From: Diphasiastrum complanatum
Taxonomy: Eukaryota > Streptophyta > Lycopodiopsida > Lycopodiales > Lycopodiaceae
Reading direction: 5' to 3'
DNA length: 64,000 nucleotides
NCBI GenBank assembly: GCA_029204225.1
Contig: CM055099.1
Span: forward strand, 50,914,798-50,978,797
The notes under the pieces are model-generated. The model was given only the letters and a program-made list of their open reading frames with translations. It was not told the origin of the DNA and did no database searches. Position numbers and translations under genes: made by a program. Numbering within the stretch: the first letter of the stretch is position 1; the number at the start of each line of letters is the position of its first letter. Below, in pieces: positions 11,801-25,000 of this stretch.

Positions 11801-13076
11801 CCAAACGACATTCGACTGATTCCCAAGCCATTTGCCTAGCAATGCCTCAGAAGAGATGAAGGGACCAAAACCCTAAAGCTTAAATTTTGATGCCCCTATA
11901 GCCTCCAGATATCATGTTGACAAAAAGTGCATTACAAGCACCTTACTCTAGGAACAATAGTGGATATTAAACTCTCTAGAAAAGGAAACCAAAACTTTGA
12001 AAAAACAAGTCCCAAAACAAGTTAAAACTAGAAGCTTAGAAGGTGAACTCTACATATTTGATTGAGAAGCTGCAAAGTGCAGCAGAAGGAAACCTACTAT
12101 AAAAACTACAATGATGCAAACAGATCTGGAAAAAACACAACAATGTTGGCAATTAACAAAAGTGATGAGCTAGTGTGTGGCCATGACCCCTCTTATGATA
12201 CCATTATACAGCCAAAAACTATATGTTTGTACAAGGACCACTAGATATAGAGCCCTATAGATCCTTGCAATGGTAACTTGTTGGCTTGTGTTACGACATG
12301 TTTCACTAACACAAATTCACTAGATCAATGTGCTGATAGAACATTGAAGATTTTGCATTCATTTTTCCCAAGATCTTGCGATCAACCCTGTTGTCCAACA
12401 GGTCTTATGCTGAAATAAGGAGAAAACAGTCATTCTCTGGTTTCAACCAATTTCAGTTATATTTTGTAGAATGAGATAGAATTAGTGCATCAACAATAGA
12501 TATGATCCGGCGTCTAGATATCCATAGCTCTGACATTTTGCCAAAAAGCCTCCACATAACATGGTCATGACAGCATGACCCCAAACCCTAAATCAGTGAA
12601 TCAATTCGTCAGGACTCAGTGAATCAGCAATACCTGCATATTATTAGGGATCTGTAGGCTCTTGTAGTAACTATAAAAATTTACAAAAATTACTGTCAAA
12701 CCAACCCATCCCAAGGGCTGTTTTTTGATACCCATATTAATTTTTTTCTTCTTGCGTTTCGGAACAAAATCGCGGAATGTGTATGGCATCTATGATATAT
12801 ATAATCAGACATGAGGGTCCGGGCCGGAATGCCCGAGTCCGACGCCCGGACCCGGACGCGGGGTCGGACGCGTCCCTTTTTTAATTACTTCTTTATTTAT
12901 TTTTTTGGCTGGACGCGTCCAGCGTCCGGACACGGACGCGTCTTGGCCCCGGACGCGTTTTTTAAAAAAAAGAAAAAAACAAAAGGCGCAGGCACTGCGG
13001 ACTGTTCCGCAGAAGCCCGAGAGGAGAGAAAGAGGGCGGGAGAGGGAGAGAGAGAGAGAGTGAGTGAGGGAGAGGC

Positions 13077-13133
<57 letters not shown>

Positions 13134-13270
13134 GTTATGGTGTTTGTGTGTGTGTGTGATGAGTTGTGTGTGTGTGTGTGTGTGTGGATATTGTTGATTT
13201 GTGTGCATACAGATGTGTGTGTGTGTGGTGATTTGTGTGTGAGAGAGAGAGGAAGAGACAGAGAGTGAGG

Positions 13271-13327
<57 letters not shown>

Positions 13328-13446
13328 TGTGTGTGTGTGCGCGTGTACGAGACATGGTGTGTGTGTGAGTTTAGGATTTAGGGTTTAGGGTGCTTGGGTT
13401 TGGGGTTTAGGGTTTAGGGTGAGAGAGAGATATTAGATTTGCGTGC

Positions 13447-13522
<76 letters not shown>

Positions 13523-16500
13523 CGCTCGTCCCATTTGGGATGAGGTGGAGTTGTTGCCCGACAAAAAGTGGCGTTGCTTTTTTTGTCGAAAGCAGTTCAC
13601 AGGGAACGCCTCTCGGGTTCGAGCACATCTGGGGGGGTTGTGAGTCCGACCCACGGGGGGACGCTATTAGATCGGCGTTTGTATGGTCATCCCCGCTGCG
13701 GAGAGGGCTCGCATTCTCGAGACATATTCTGAGCCAGCTGCTGAGCCCGGCGAGCCGTCCACAGATGCCGCGTACTCTATTTTCACTGGTGCACCCACTG
13801 CCACCTCCGTTGCCACTGGTACACCCAGCGCCACCGCCCCCACCGTCGCATCCGCACCCACCACTGCCGCTGCATCCGCACCCGCCACCGCCTCCACCTC
13901 CGCCACAGCCACCCGTACCCCCTCCGCCAGTACTCCCCATGGATCCACAGCCTCCATTGCTGCACCTACGCCTCTGCCATCACCGTCAGATCTGCACGGC
14001 CCGTCCACATCCTCCGCTTCCGCACCTGCACCTATGCCACCACCTCCAGATCCGCATCGTCCATCCACATCCTCCCAGCCATCCACATCCCGAGGCAGCA
14101 GACAGATGTCCATGCCGGGATCTTTCAGAGAGGGGTAGCACAGAGAGGCCACTAGGACCATAGTAGAGATGTTCTATGACCTGAACCTCCCCTTTATCAT
14201 GGCGCATCATCCCGCATCTTTCGAGAGGCTATCTCGAAAGTTGCAGTCTGCGGGCCCGGCTACACACCACCCACAGCCGACGCACTACGCGGCCCTTTGC
14301 TCCAAGACCGGGTTGCATCAGTCAGAGAGAGACTAGCCGCACTACAGGAGGCTTGGGATAGATACGGCTGTTCCATCATGGCTGATGGGTGGACTGATCG
14401 TCGTAGACGTCCACTCATCAATGTGATTGTTTCTAGTTGTTACGGTTCCATGTTCCTGCGCAGCATTGACGCCTCCGAGGCAAGGAGAGTGCACTCGGCC
14501 GAGTACATTTACGGCATCATCCGCGCAGCGATAGAGGAGGTCGGGCTACAACGCATTGTCCAGGTACAATTTTTTTTCATTAGTTGCTTGGTCAATTACA
14601 GCTTAATGTTGATACAAAAGTTTTGCGTGGTTTTCGATTGATTGTAATGTGTTTCCAAGCTGTGAACTGATCGTGTGAATACCGCGAAAGGTTGTGACGG
14701 ACAATGCGTCCAACTGCCGCGGTATGGGGGAGCTTCTTATGGCAGAGTACCCCTCCATTGTGTGGACTCCATGTGCTGCACACTCACTGGACCTCCTCCT
14801 GCATTCCATCGGGCGCTTGCCTTGGGTCAGTGAGATTCTCACGAGGGCACTTGCGGTTGTGGACTTCGTCACACGCAAGCGCCGCATGACTGCCCTTTTC
14901 TGCACATTCAGTAGGTAATATGGTATTTATTTTTTGGCTCGTTCAAGATGCTTCTTTTTTTTTGCTCGTTCCATGTGTGCCTCTCATTCCGTTTGTCAAT
15001 GCAGGCTCGACTTGAAGAAGCCCGCTCGCACCTGCTTCGCCTACCAGTTCATCATCCTTGAGCGGCTACACAAGCTCAAGGGTGATTTGCGGCACATGGC
15101 TACTTCGGCAGAGTTCACCGCCATGGACCTGTCCACGACCCCAGAGGGCTTGGCCTTCCACGACATCCTCTTCATGGAGCCTTTTTGGTTGGATATGTAG
15201 TAGCTGATGGACGTCATGCGCCCCATCTACTCTGTTCTGAGGCTCGTTGATCGCGAGGGGTGCACGATGGGCCTCATTTATGAGTTCATGGACCGCATAG
15301 GCGAGTCTCTCCAGCGTTTTGAGCTGGACCCTGCCAGGTATAACTTTTTTCCGTCTCACCGTCCTTACTTCCATTGGGCACTCTATTTCGTCTTGCTGCC
15401 GCAATACAATGGTATGTAACTGTTGCCTCCACGTGGTTTGGTCCACAGGTTGGAGCCTATCAGGCGCTGTGGCAGCGACGATGGGATAAGTTTGACCGGC
15501 CCATTCACAATGTGGCCCACATACTGCATCTGCTGTTTCAGAGCGAGAGGCAGTACGACGATGCAGAGCTGCGTGCGGACTGGTTCGCATACATCCGCCT
15601 CCTCAGCAGCGACACTGGTATCCGCAGCAGGCTCGAGGTGCAGAGGCTCAGTTACAGGTAAACTCTTGCTCTACGTACGCTGTCGTTCGTTCAATTTCCC
15701 TGCGCGGGCTCAAGATGTACTCATGCACATCGCTGATCAACTGCAGGCACTCTCTAGGGCTGTTCGGCGAGGACCTTGCATGTGTCCGAGAGAATAGGCT
15801 CTTGCCTGTATCATGGTGGGAGAGCTACGGCGCTGGACAGCCAAACCTGAGGACGCTCACGCTCCGAGTTCTTTCACAGGTATGTTGTGTAATCTCATTC
15901 ATCAAACCAGTTTTCGCATTTTCTCTACAAGGTCGGTACTCACTCGAGTGGTTGCCAATTAATGCGGGACTGTTCTGCTTGCGTGTGCGAGCAGAACTGG
16001 TCAGCAGCCTTGTTCACACGAACAGGCGGAACCGTCTGACGACGGAGCGATGCAATGACTTGGTGTACTGCAACACCAACACCAGGGTGGTTCGACGCAT
16101 CACGGAGAGCATGAGGGCAGGAGGCGCACGCGCCCTACTCTTGCAGGTATATGTCTATGCTCTATCGTTTGCTTTCGTATTAGTTTAAGACATTCAGTTT
16201 AATGGCCTCACGGTTGCTTCGGCTATTCTCACAAATGATTGACTTGTGCAGGTCAATCCTGATGAGTGCCTGGTTGCAACGGCCGATCATGAGGCAGAGC
16301 CAGAGGTTGATCCAGACGATGCCGCTCGGCGTGCTCTGCGGGGTGATCCCGAGGATGATGCCGATGCCGATGAGACCACTCCCCTCCCTGCTAACGTTCC
16401 ATTGCCCTCCTCTGATGATGAGCCCACATATGATTCAGACGAGACGGTCGACCTTGCAGGGGATGGTTCACGTGCCCCACCCAGTACTCCCGCTTCACGC

Positions 16501-19500
16501 CCCCTTTCAGATGATGGCTGGTCAGAGTTTGCGAGGAAAACAGAGGCTGCTGCCTAGAGACAGATAGCGCAGAGACGACTCAGAGCATCACAGGCAGGCA
16601 GTTCTTCCAAGAGTCCCCCCCGTGGCAGAGGGAGATTGTAATAGATCCTAACACCACAGTAGGGCAAACACTAACTGATCCACCCAACCTTGCCTACTCC
16701 CTGATATAGAATAAGCCCCTCCTAGCCCAGTGTGAGGACTGGTAGCATGCTACTGCCAAGTGTCGACCACGTGGCACTGACGTGGCCGACTGCACGTCGG
16801 GTCCCAACTGTGGGCCCTATCCTGCTGACAGGGTTTCTAGGCTGTGTTAGGCCCGCCATGGCTGGGGCACACTACTCACATTGTCTTGCCCTGTTGGTCA
16901 TGTATGCTGGACACGACCCTGACTGTGGTATCTGACCTATCTGTGTTCTCTAGGGTTCAGCACTGGTTACGAGCTCGTAACACTCCTCCCCCTTAAGAAC
17001 CGTCTTGGTCCTCTAAGACAAAGTCTGGAAAAATCTTGCGAAGGACGCTGCCTCTTTCCCAAGTGGCATTCTCAACAGGCTGATCATTCCACTTAACCAG
17101 ATATTCTCGGTATAGAGTATGACGAGTCTGCGTCTCTCTACTATCAAGAATCTCCTCTGGTTCATGTGGAGGTTGCTGAGGATCCAATGGGAGAACTAGA
17201 ACACTGTCCCCTACCCGATTGTCTGATCTGGTTAAGGCTTTTCGTAACTGACTTACATGAAAGAAACCGTACTGTTGTGTGGGAGTTCTAGTTCATAGGT
17301 GACCTCGCCTAGTCTCCTACTGATGGTAAAGGGACCACAATACCTTGGAGACAACTTAGCACACACTCCTGATTTGAGGGTTTTAGAGTCAACTGGGACT
17401 CTCAAGTAGACTTTCTCACCAGTGGAGAACTGCACATCCCATCTGTGTGGATCTGCATAATGCCTGGCTCGATCCTGGGACTACCTAATGCTACGCTTAG
17501 CATGTTCTATCATCTGGCTTAGGTCCTCTAAAAAGTTTCTGGCTGCTTCAACTTTTTCTTGTTTAAACCCTACAGCTGTGGGTGAGCGTGGCTGAAAACC
17601 GTACATCAGCATAAATGGGCTGTATCTCGTAGCTGAATGTTTGGTACTGTTATAAGCAAACTCTAATATCGAGAGATACTCCTCCCAATTAGTCTGCTTC
17701 TTGCTGACGTATGCACGAAGCATATCCTCCAGCACTTGATTTACCCTTTCTGTTTGACCGTCCGTCTGTGGATGGTCGGTGGTACTCATATTAAGTTTAG
17801 TATGGAGATGATGGAATACTGCCCTCCAAAAATTTCCAGTAAACTTACTGTCCTGGTCGCTGACTATGCCGGAAGGTAGACCGTACAATTTAAATAGCCC
17901 GTCTACAAACAACCTCGCTAACTCTAGAGCTCTAATGGTTGTTTTGGTCGGAATGAAATGAGCCATTTTGGTCAGACGGTCAACTGTGACCCATATAGCA
18001 TCATTACCCTTTTGGGTTTTAGGCAAGCCTACTATAAAATCCATGGAGATACTCTCCCATTTACCAGCTGGTATTTCTAAGGGATGCAACAACCCTCCTG
18101 CCTTTAAACGCTCTGCTTTATTTACTTGACATTTCTAGCAACTGGCTACATACTGGTGGACGTCCTTTTTCATACTAGGCCAGAAAAATTGCCTACGAAG
18201 AAGCTCATAGGTCTTCTGTATGCCTGGGTGTCCCGCACTAGGATTGTCATGACATTCATATAGGACCTACTGCCTATAATCCTCTGAATTGGGGACACAT
18301 ACTCTATCTCTATAGAGCAAGTACTCATCCTGAATGGAATACTGTTTCCATTTGAATCCTTGAGTCAACTGACCCTCAACCACTGGGGTTTGCTTGGGTA
18401 ATACAGGCTCAGAATCCTCAACGTCATCTGACGACGTGTACTCGGACTCATCATCATCCTCAACGGAAGCTGCCGTATTCTTGGATGAACTGGCACCAGC
18501 CCCGGGAACTGGTTCAAGAGTCTGTAACTGTCTGTTCTGGACTGAGTTCCAGATAGTAGAGAAGAATGCATCATGCTGGCATTTCCCTCTCAAGGACTCG
18601 AGTAACTCATTACGGATCTGAGTAAAACTCAACTCATTTATCATAGGCATTCTGCTAAGGGCATCTGCTACTGTATTGAATTTTCCACGTCAATATCTGA
18701 TAGACATGTCAAACTCTTGCATCAACTCTGCCCAACGAGCTTTCCGACCTCTAAGCTCAGGTTGATTGCAAAGGTCTGAGACTCTCATGGTCTGTCAGGA
18801 CTTCAAAGTTGGCACCATACAAATAATGCCTCCAAGTCTTAAGGGCATGGACTATTAGAAAAGAGTTCCTTTTCATAGGCACTGTACCTAGTCTGAGCTG
18901 GCTCGAGTTTTTTACTCTCGAACGCAACTGGTCGTCCACCCTGAGTTAGCACAGCACCTACTACAAAGTCGCTAGCATCTGTTTCGACCACAAATGGCTG
19001 ATTGGGGTCGACGACTTTTAAAAATGGTGCTGTAGCTAAGGCTGTTTTGAGAGCATCAAAGCTCTCCTGCTGTGCGGACTCCCAAATGAACTCCTTTCCC
19101 TTCCCCTTAAGGAGATTTGTCATAGGAACTGCTATCTAAGCATATTCCTTGACAAATCGTCTGTAATATCCCGCCAGACCAAGAAAGATCTGAAGTTCCA
19201 AAATATTCTGAGGTCTCAGCCAACTGAGTATGGCTTTAACCTTATTTGGGTCCATCTTAATCCCATCTGAAGAGATAATGTGACCCAAATATGCTACTTC
19301 TTCAACGAAGAATTCACACTTGGATTGTTTAGCATAGAGCTTATGCTTTCTGAGCAGTCGAAACACCTTTCTAAGGTGTTTTAGATGCTCCTTCCTCGTT
19401 TTGCTGTAAACGAGGATGTCATCTAAAAATACGACTACAAACTTACCCAAGTATGGTCTGAGGACACTGTTCATCAAGGTCATAAAGGTAGCTGGAGCAT

Positions 19501-21953
19501 TTGTGAGCCCAAATGGCATCACCTTAAACTCATAATGACCGTGACGAGTCCTAAAAGCTGTTTTCGAGACATCTTCCGATTTTATACGGACTTGATGATA
19601 TCCCGATCTGAGGTCTATTTTGCTGAAAAAATTAGCCCCGTCGAGTTGGTCAAACAACTCGTTTACCCGAGGCATAGGGTATTTATTCTTAATTGTGACT
19701 TTATTGAGGGCTCTGTAATCTACGCAAAGACGCATAGTCTCTTTCTTTTTCACCAATAGGACTAGTGAGGCCCATGGTGAACTACTGGTCTGAATTTGGC
19801 CTTTCCCAAGATAATCTGTTAACTGCCTAGTTATTTCTTCATCCTCTGTTCGGCTGACCCGATACGGAGGTTGAGAAACAGGTGCTGTACCTGGTACTAG
19901 GTTTATTACATGATCTACGTCTCTGCTATGTGGTAAACCATGTGGTAAATCTTCAGGAAAAACATCTTTAAATTTAGACAATAAAGTTTCTAATTTACTG
20001 ATTTTCTGTTGAATAGAACTGGAAATAGAAACTTCAGGAATAAACTGAAAGTCACATAAGAATACCTGATGGTCTTTGTCTCCGATTAGCTGACAGAGCT
20101 CTGAACTGCAGACCATAGGACTGTTGGGAACATCATGCTCCCCATGCAACTGGATCTCTCGGCCTTTATGCTAAAAGCTGAGGGTGTTCTCCTGATAGTT
20201 TCTGTGGAGGGAAGGTCCTAAACTGTAGAGCCAATCTCTCCCGAGAACAATATCTGTACGATCCAGGTGCATTATCTAAAAGTTTATTTCATCTTGGTAC
20301 CCCTGAATACCAAGATTCAAATTACTTACCATAGTTTCCCATATTTTTTAATCTTCACCCTTGGCTAATGAAATTATGTACCTATGCTGACTAGGTACTT
20401 CTGGTAGTTTAAGCTTTTTAACCAGGGTGTAGTTGATGAAATTATGGGTTGCCCCATCATCAACCATAACTCTTACTGACTGGTTACCAACTTTCCCATG
20501 CATACGTACTAGGTCATGCGGCCCAAAGCTGAAGGGTCTCGCTAGCATTGCAGAGGTCAGCTGGCAACAGTGTTCATGATCTTCATGATACACTTTGATC
20601 TCGGAAGCTGCCGGTTCCTTCCCTTTTCTATAAGCCAAGGCTTCTGTTTCAAGTTCGTTGAAGCCTCTCTCCGGGGGTTGATCAGGTCCCTGAGGAGTGG
20701 TCATCTTCGGAACTGAAAGAGAGCTACCTTAACCTCTGAAGGAAAAAAAAAGTCTAAAAGACTAATTTACAACTGTACAAGGGAAAGGAAAGATGACTTA
20801 GCTGTTTTTGAGGACTGTACTTCCAAAGAAAGAATGAAGAGGAACCCTCTCAGCTCTTTTACCCAAGATTTCAGACCTGCTGTCCCGGAAAATGCCAGTT
20901 TGAAGCTTCAAAACGGTGCCAAATTTCCCGGTTCTTGAGTTGAGTAGCTAACTGATCTGATTTCAGGTGTGGGGCTCCAACAAACCGAGTAAAAACGGGA
21001 AATTTACAAAAAGAAATCCGGAATTTTTGAAGTCCCTGCCCTCGCTGGTTGGACAACAACCTGTCCGGCCCGATTTGTCCAATTTACAGCTCTAAAATCA
21101 CCTCAAATCTCCGATTTGACCCAAGCCTGTAGGTCGCTGGTCTGTAGCAAGTAAGTTTGAAGCTCAAACTCCTGAGAATTCTCAACAAACAGGGATGAAT
21201 TTTCACCTTTTCTCCTCCCTGTCCAGCGCTGACCCTGCTACACTAATTCAGATTAGAACTTGCTCTAATCTACTCAAAACTTCATACAAATTTCAGAGTT
21301 GAGGGCTGTCTATACAGCGATGGATCTGCCCATCTTTTTCCCTTGAAATTCCGCTCAGATAACAGTGTTTTACACTCAAAAATCAGAAGTAATTATCTGA
21401 TTTTGCAGCGATGGAACTACCCCTGAATTCTGGTTCGGATTCTGTCTTTTTAGGCCCGCCATGGCTATGGACCGTGCAAGGGCACACTACTCACACTGTC
21501 TTGCCCTGTTGGTCATGTATATCTGTCCTATCTGTGTTCAGCACTGGTTACGAGCTTGTAACAGAGACCCCCAGGCAGGAGTGTACCACAGAGGGTTCCT
21601 TCCGGCAGACCCAGAGGCAGGCCAGCCAAGAGGGGACGTACTGATGATTTTTCTAGTCGTCTCTTGGCAGGCGTTGGCCCAAACTTAGAGGAGTCCCAGA
21701 TGCCCCCAGACTCCCAGCCGGACTTTGTATTTGACACCCCTGCAAATGCATCTGGCACGCAGAGGGATGATTTTCTTAGCACAGACTTGTAGATCCTGAT
21801 ACACATTTTAGCATCATGTACAGTGGCATCTGATGAGATGTATATATATTTTTTACAGTCTATTAGTGTCATGGCTAATTTATCGTGGTTGCTTACAAAT
21901 GGTTAGCTCTGTGAAATTTGAATGGTTAGTCAGAAATGGTTTGCTCCGTGCAA

Positions 21954-22028
<75 letters not shown>

Positions 22029-25000
22029 AGCTCATCTGTATCTCTCTCATAACATATGCATCATGTTCAACCATTTAACATAACACGCTAAACCCGACAC
22101 CCTAACAAATGGCACAGTCAACATAACACCATAAACCCTAACAGATCATCATAAACCCACAACCCCTCAACCATAACCATCAAAACAAGCCACAACCATA
22201 ATCATCATAGCCACATCCATAAACATCATCAACCCCACCCCACGTCCTCATTGTGTCATAGGCATTGCACCACAGGTATGTGCAGATTCAACATCAAAGC
22301 TGCACTTGTGTAGCATACACTTAAACCTACGTAGAATGTATTAATGGGCCAGGAATATAGTCCACTGGTTCATGAAGCGGGTACGAACCCAAGGGACCGA
22401 GCCTGGCTCGATTCGGGTATCGTCCGGTCAAAATGGCCGTTCGACGGGACAGAAACACAATTAGGTCAGTCGAAATGGACTAGTTTTGCAACTCTCCGTC
22501 CGACGGTCCTGTTTCTCCAAACAGGATCCGTTTCAGGTATCGTCTGTTTCGGCCAGCGGACAACCTCGATAGGAACCTTTCGGAACAGACAAGACGAGGA
22601 AAGGACCGACGAAGAACCCAGAACGTTCATCCGAAGTTCGACGTTGAACAGGGCTTCAAGGACACTTCGCGAGGGACGGGACCTGAAAACATTTGGAATT
22701 TCGACAGCGTTTTTGTAGCGTGTTGAAGTAGTGCCATAAGTAATTAGTAAGCTGTTGAAGTTCATCCGGGGAGAAACCGATCTCATCAACCGAGACACAG
22801 TAGTGTGTAGGTTTTGTGGTTTTCAGTAGTGAATGACACAGTTTTGCATAAGTAATTAGTAAGCTGTTGAAGTTCATCCGGGGGGGAACCGATCTCATCG
22901 TCTCTTCCTCTTTGGTAGGAGGGAAGTTTCATGAATGTGGCCTGCAAGTTGACAACCATACACCAGTCTGCTGGGGGCTTAGTCTTCCCACAGCCACTTC
23001 TGTACCAAAAAATCTGTCATTTATATATCTAGTTGCTGGAGATTACTTCACTTGTGGTATAGCTGCATTGAGTTTTCTGCCCCTTTGCTGGGGATCAGGT
23101 TATCTTGCTTCTCTCCCAATTACTGTTGCTCCTGGACTTTGCAGCCCTCAGACCTGCAAGGCTGGAAGCTACAGGTACTCCAATAATCTTGGTAATGGCA
23201 CATCATCCCTTTGTCAAAACATCTCCCAAGACATTTGTGTAAGCTGCAGTCAAGGATGTCCATTAGATATGTACATGTCAGCACCATGCAGTTATAAGAC
23301 ATAGTAGTGTGTAGGTCTTGTGGTTTCTTGTCTTGAGAGCTTGTCACTCTTCTGGTGAGCATTGATTTCCCCCAGAGACTTCTGGTCCTGAGAGCTTGTC
23401 ACTCTTCTGGTGAGCGTTCACCTCTCCCAAATCCTCTGGTGAGCATTCACTTCTTTGAGACAGTCACTGATGCACCCTAAACCCTAAATCAGTAATATCT
23501 TTGCCATACAAACCATCATCTTCACTCCAAACCACTTTTAGACCTTTCTTTGCCGCTTTTTTGGAGCTTAGTTCCCAATGAAGGTTCGTAATAATTTATG
23601 AACTGCTCATTAGTCATCGTTGTTTGGTAATATCTCAGTTATGGGAGGCATGGGCAGTGGTTAGGTTTGTTGCAAATTTTTTTGGGTACCGTTTTCTTAT
23701 TTTTTAACAGGAGGGGGTAGGTGGGTGCCAGACACCCTCTGATAATTAATTCCGGGGGAAAAACAGGGGCCATAAATTGCTTTTATTTTGCTTTTGGGCT
23801 GTGGGACAGCGTGGGCAGGTGCTTGTATTTTTTTTTTTTTTTTGAAAAACCGGATGCGTCCGGACACGGACACACCCCTGACGCGTCCGCGTCCAGACGC
23901 AGACGCGGACGCGCGTCCACGTCTAGGGTCCGCTTCCTTATATATATATATATATCATAGTTCCTTGTGGTACCGCCATTATGGTACCACCGGTACCATA
24001 ATGGTGGTACCGCTAGTACGGTACCGCCCTTAAATCCGTGGTACCAGGGCGATATCATAATTAAAAAATAAATAAAAATTTAAAATTTTTTTCTCGTGTT
24101 ATTTTCGTGAAATTTTTATTTTTTATTTTTTTTGGGTACCGCGGGACCGATATGGTACTGCGGTACCAGTATGGTCCTGCGGTACCGGGATTCACGGTAC
24201 CCAGTACCGCGGGACCTATGATATATACGTAGTGAATTTCTTTCCTTGCCTATCCTTAATCCAAGATCTAATCAATCTAGCATCAAGGAGATGAAGTTAG
24301 TTGTCACGCGTAAATTCGTTCCCATGAGAGTGATAGCATATTTCAGATTTCGACATGAATGGAAGATCCAGATCTAACTCTAACATCCATTAACCCTAAG
24401 CATTAACACTACAATCATTACTCTAAGATCCACAATGACGATAGCTTACTCTCTCTATATATATCATAGGTCCCGCGGTACTAGGTACCTCGGATCCCGG
24501 TACCGCGGGACCATACTGGTACCGCGGTACCATATGGTGCCGTGGTACCACAATATAATAATATTTTTTTTAATTTTTTTTGACCTAAATCTACCCGCCC
24601 CCCTCTCATCCTCTCTTTTGCGCCCTCTCTGCCTGCCTTCGCTGCCTTGCGTTGCCCTTCGCCCACGCAACGCCCTGCCTTGCATTCGATTTGCTTCGCC
24701 CTGCCTTCGCCCATTTTCAGCGTCTCTCCAACAGTGAACCCTGCTGTTTTTTTTCCAGCTTTCCATCCTTCCAGCTTTAGCTTCATCTGCATTTTTTCCC
24801 TAGTTTTCTCCGTCACAATGGTGTAGTCCGACCTTTCCGGTCTGTGGGACGAGGTGGACGTTGTCAGGCGGGTTGCCGACAAGACCAACAAGACCGGTCA
24901 GAAGGTCGTGCGTTGCCGATACTGCCTAGTCGAATTTGCTGCGTCCCTCACTTGCCTTAAAGGCCACCTACTCGGTGCACGAGCCAAAAATGGTGGCATC

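Larger units (their letters stand above)
16729..21562 (-). mobile_element. Ty3/gypsy chromovirus, degraded, nested in intron 4
   Basis: Minus-strand element with pol order protease, RT, RNase H, integrase, chromodomain. LTR-like repeats related to each other lie at 16,846-16,982 and 21,448-21,562, both ending GTAACA, the left one starting TGTTA. A purine tract (read as CTCCTCCCCCTT on +) follows the left repeat, as expected for the 3' LTR. No gag was recognised between 20,705 and 21,447, and no clear primer-binding site or target duplication was found, so exact ends are uncertain. It probably inserted into or beside the hAT transposase gene. Confidence 0.85.

Noticed and set aside
12897-13355. 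Long open frame of Ser-Leu repeats on the minus strand (and similar at 13,407-13,940, 21,880-22,074, 33,784-34,065, 43,552-43,791)
   Set aside because: These are (GA)n/(GT)n microsatellites, which lack stops in some frames; no other coding signal.
13453-14163. Long overlapping frames in the Pro/Ala-rich part of the hAT gene on both strands
   Set aside because: Low-complexity GC-rich linker is open in several frames; only the frame linked to the BED finger and DUF659 core is meaningful.
22379-22425. tRNA-like or SINE B-box (GGGTACGAACCC...GGCTCGATTCGGG)
   Set aside because: No A box at the right distance, no cloverleaf and no poly(A)/T tail that I could find.
22867-23304. Possible functional receptor-like gene
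   Set aside because: It has no signal peptide, transmembrane segment or kinase, covers only a slice of the CR4 ectodomain, and sits in an intron TE nest.
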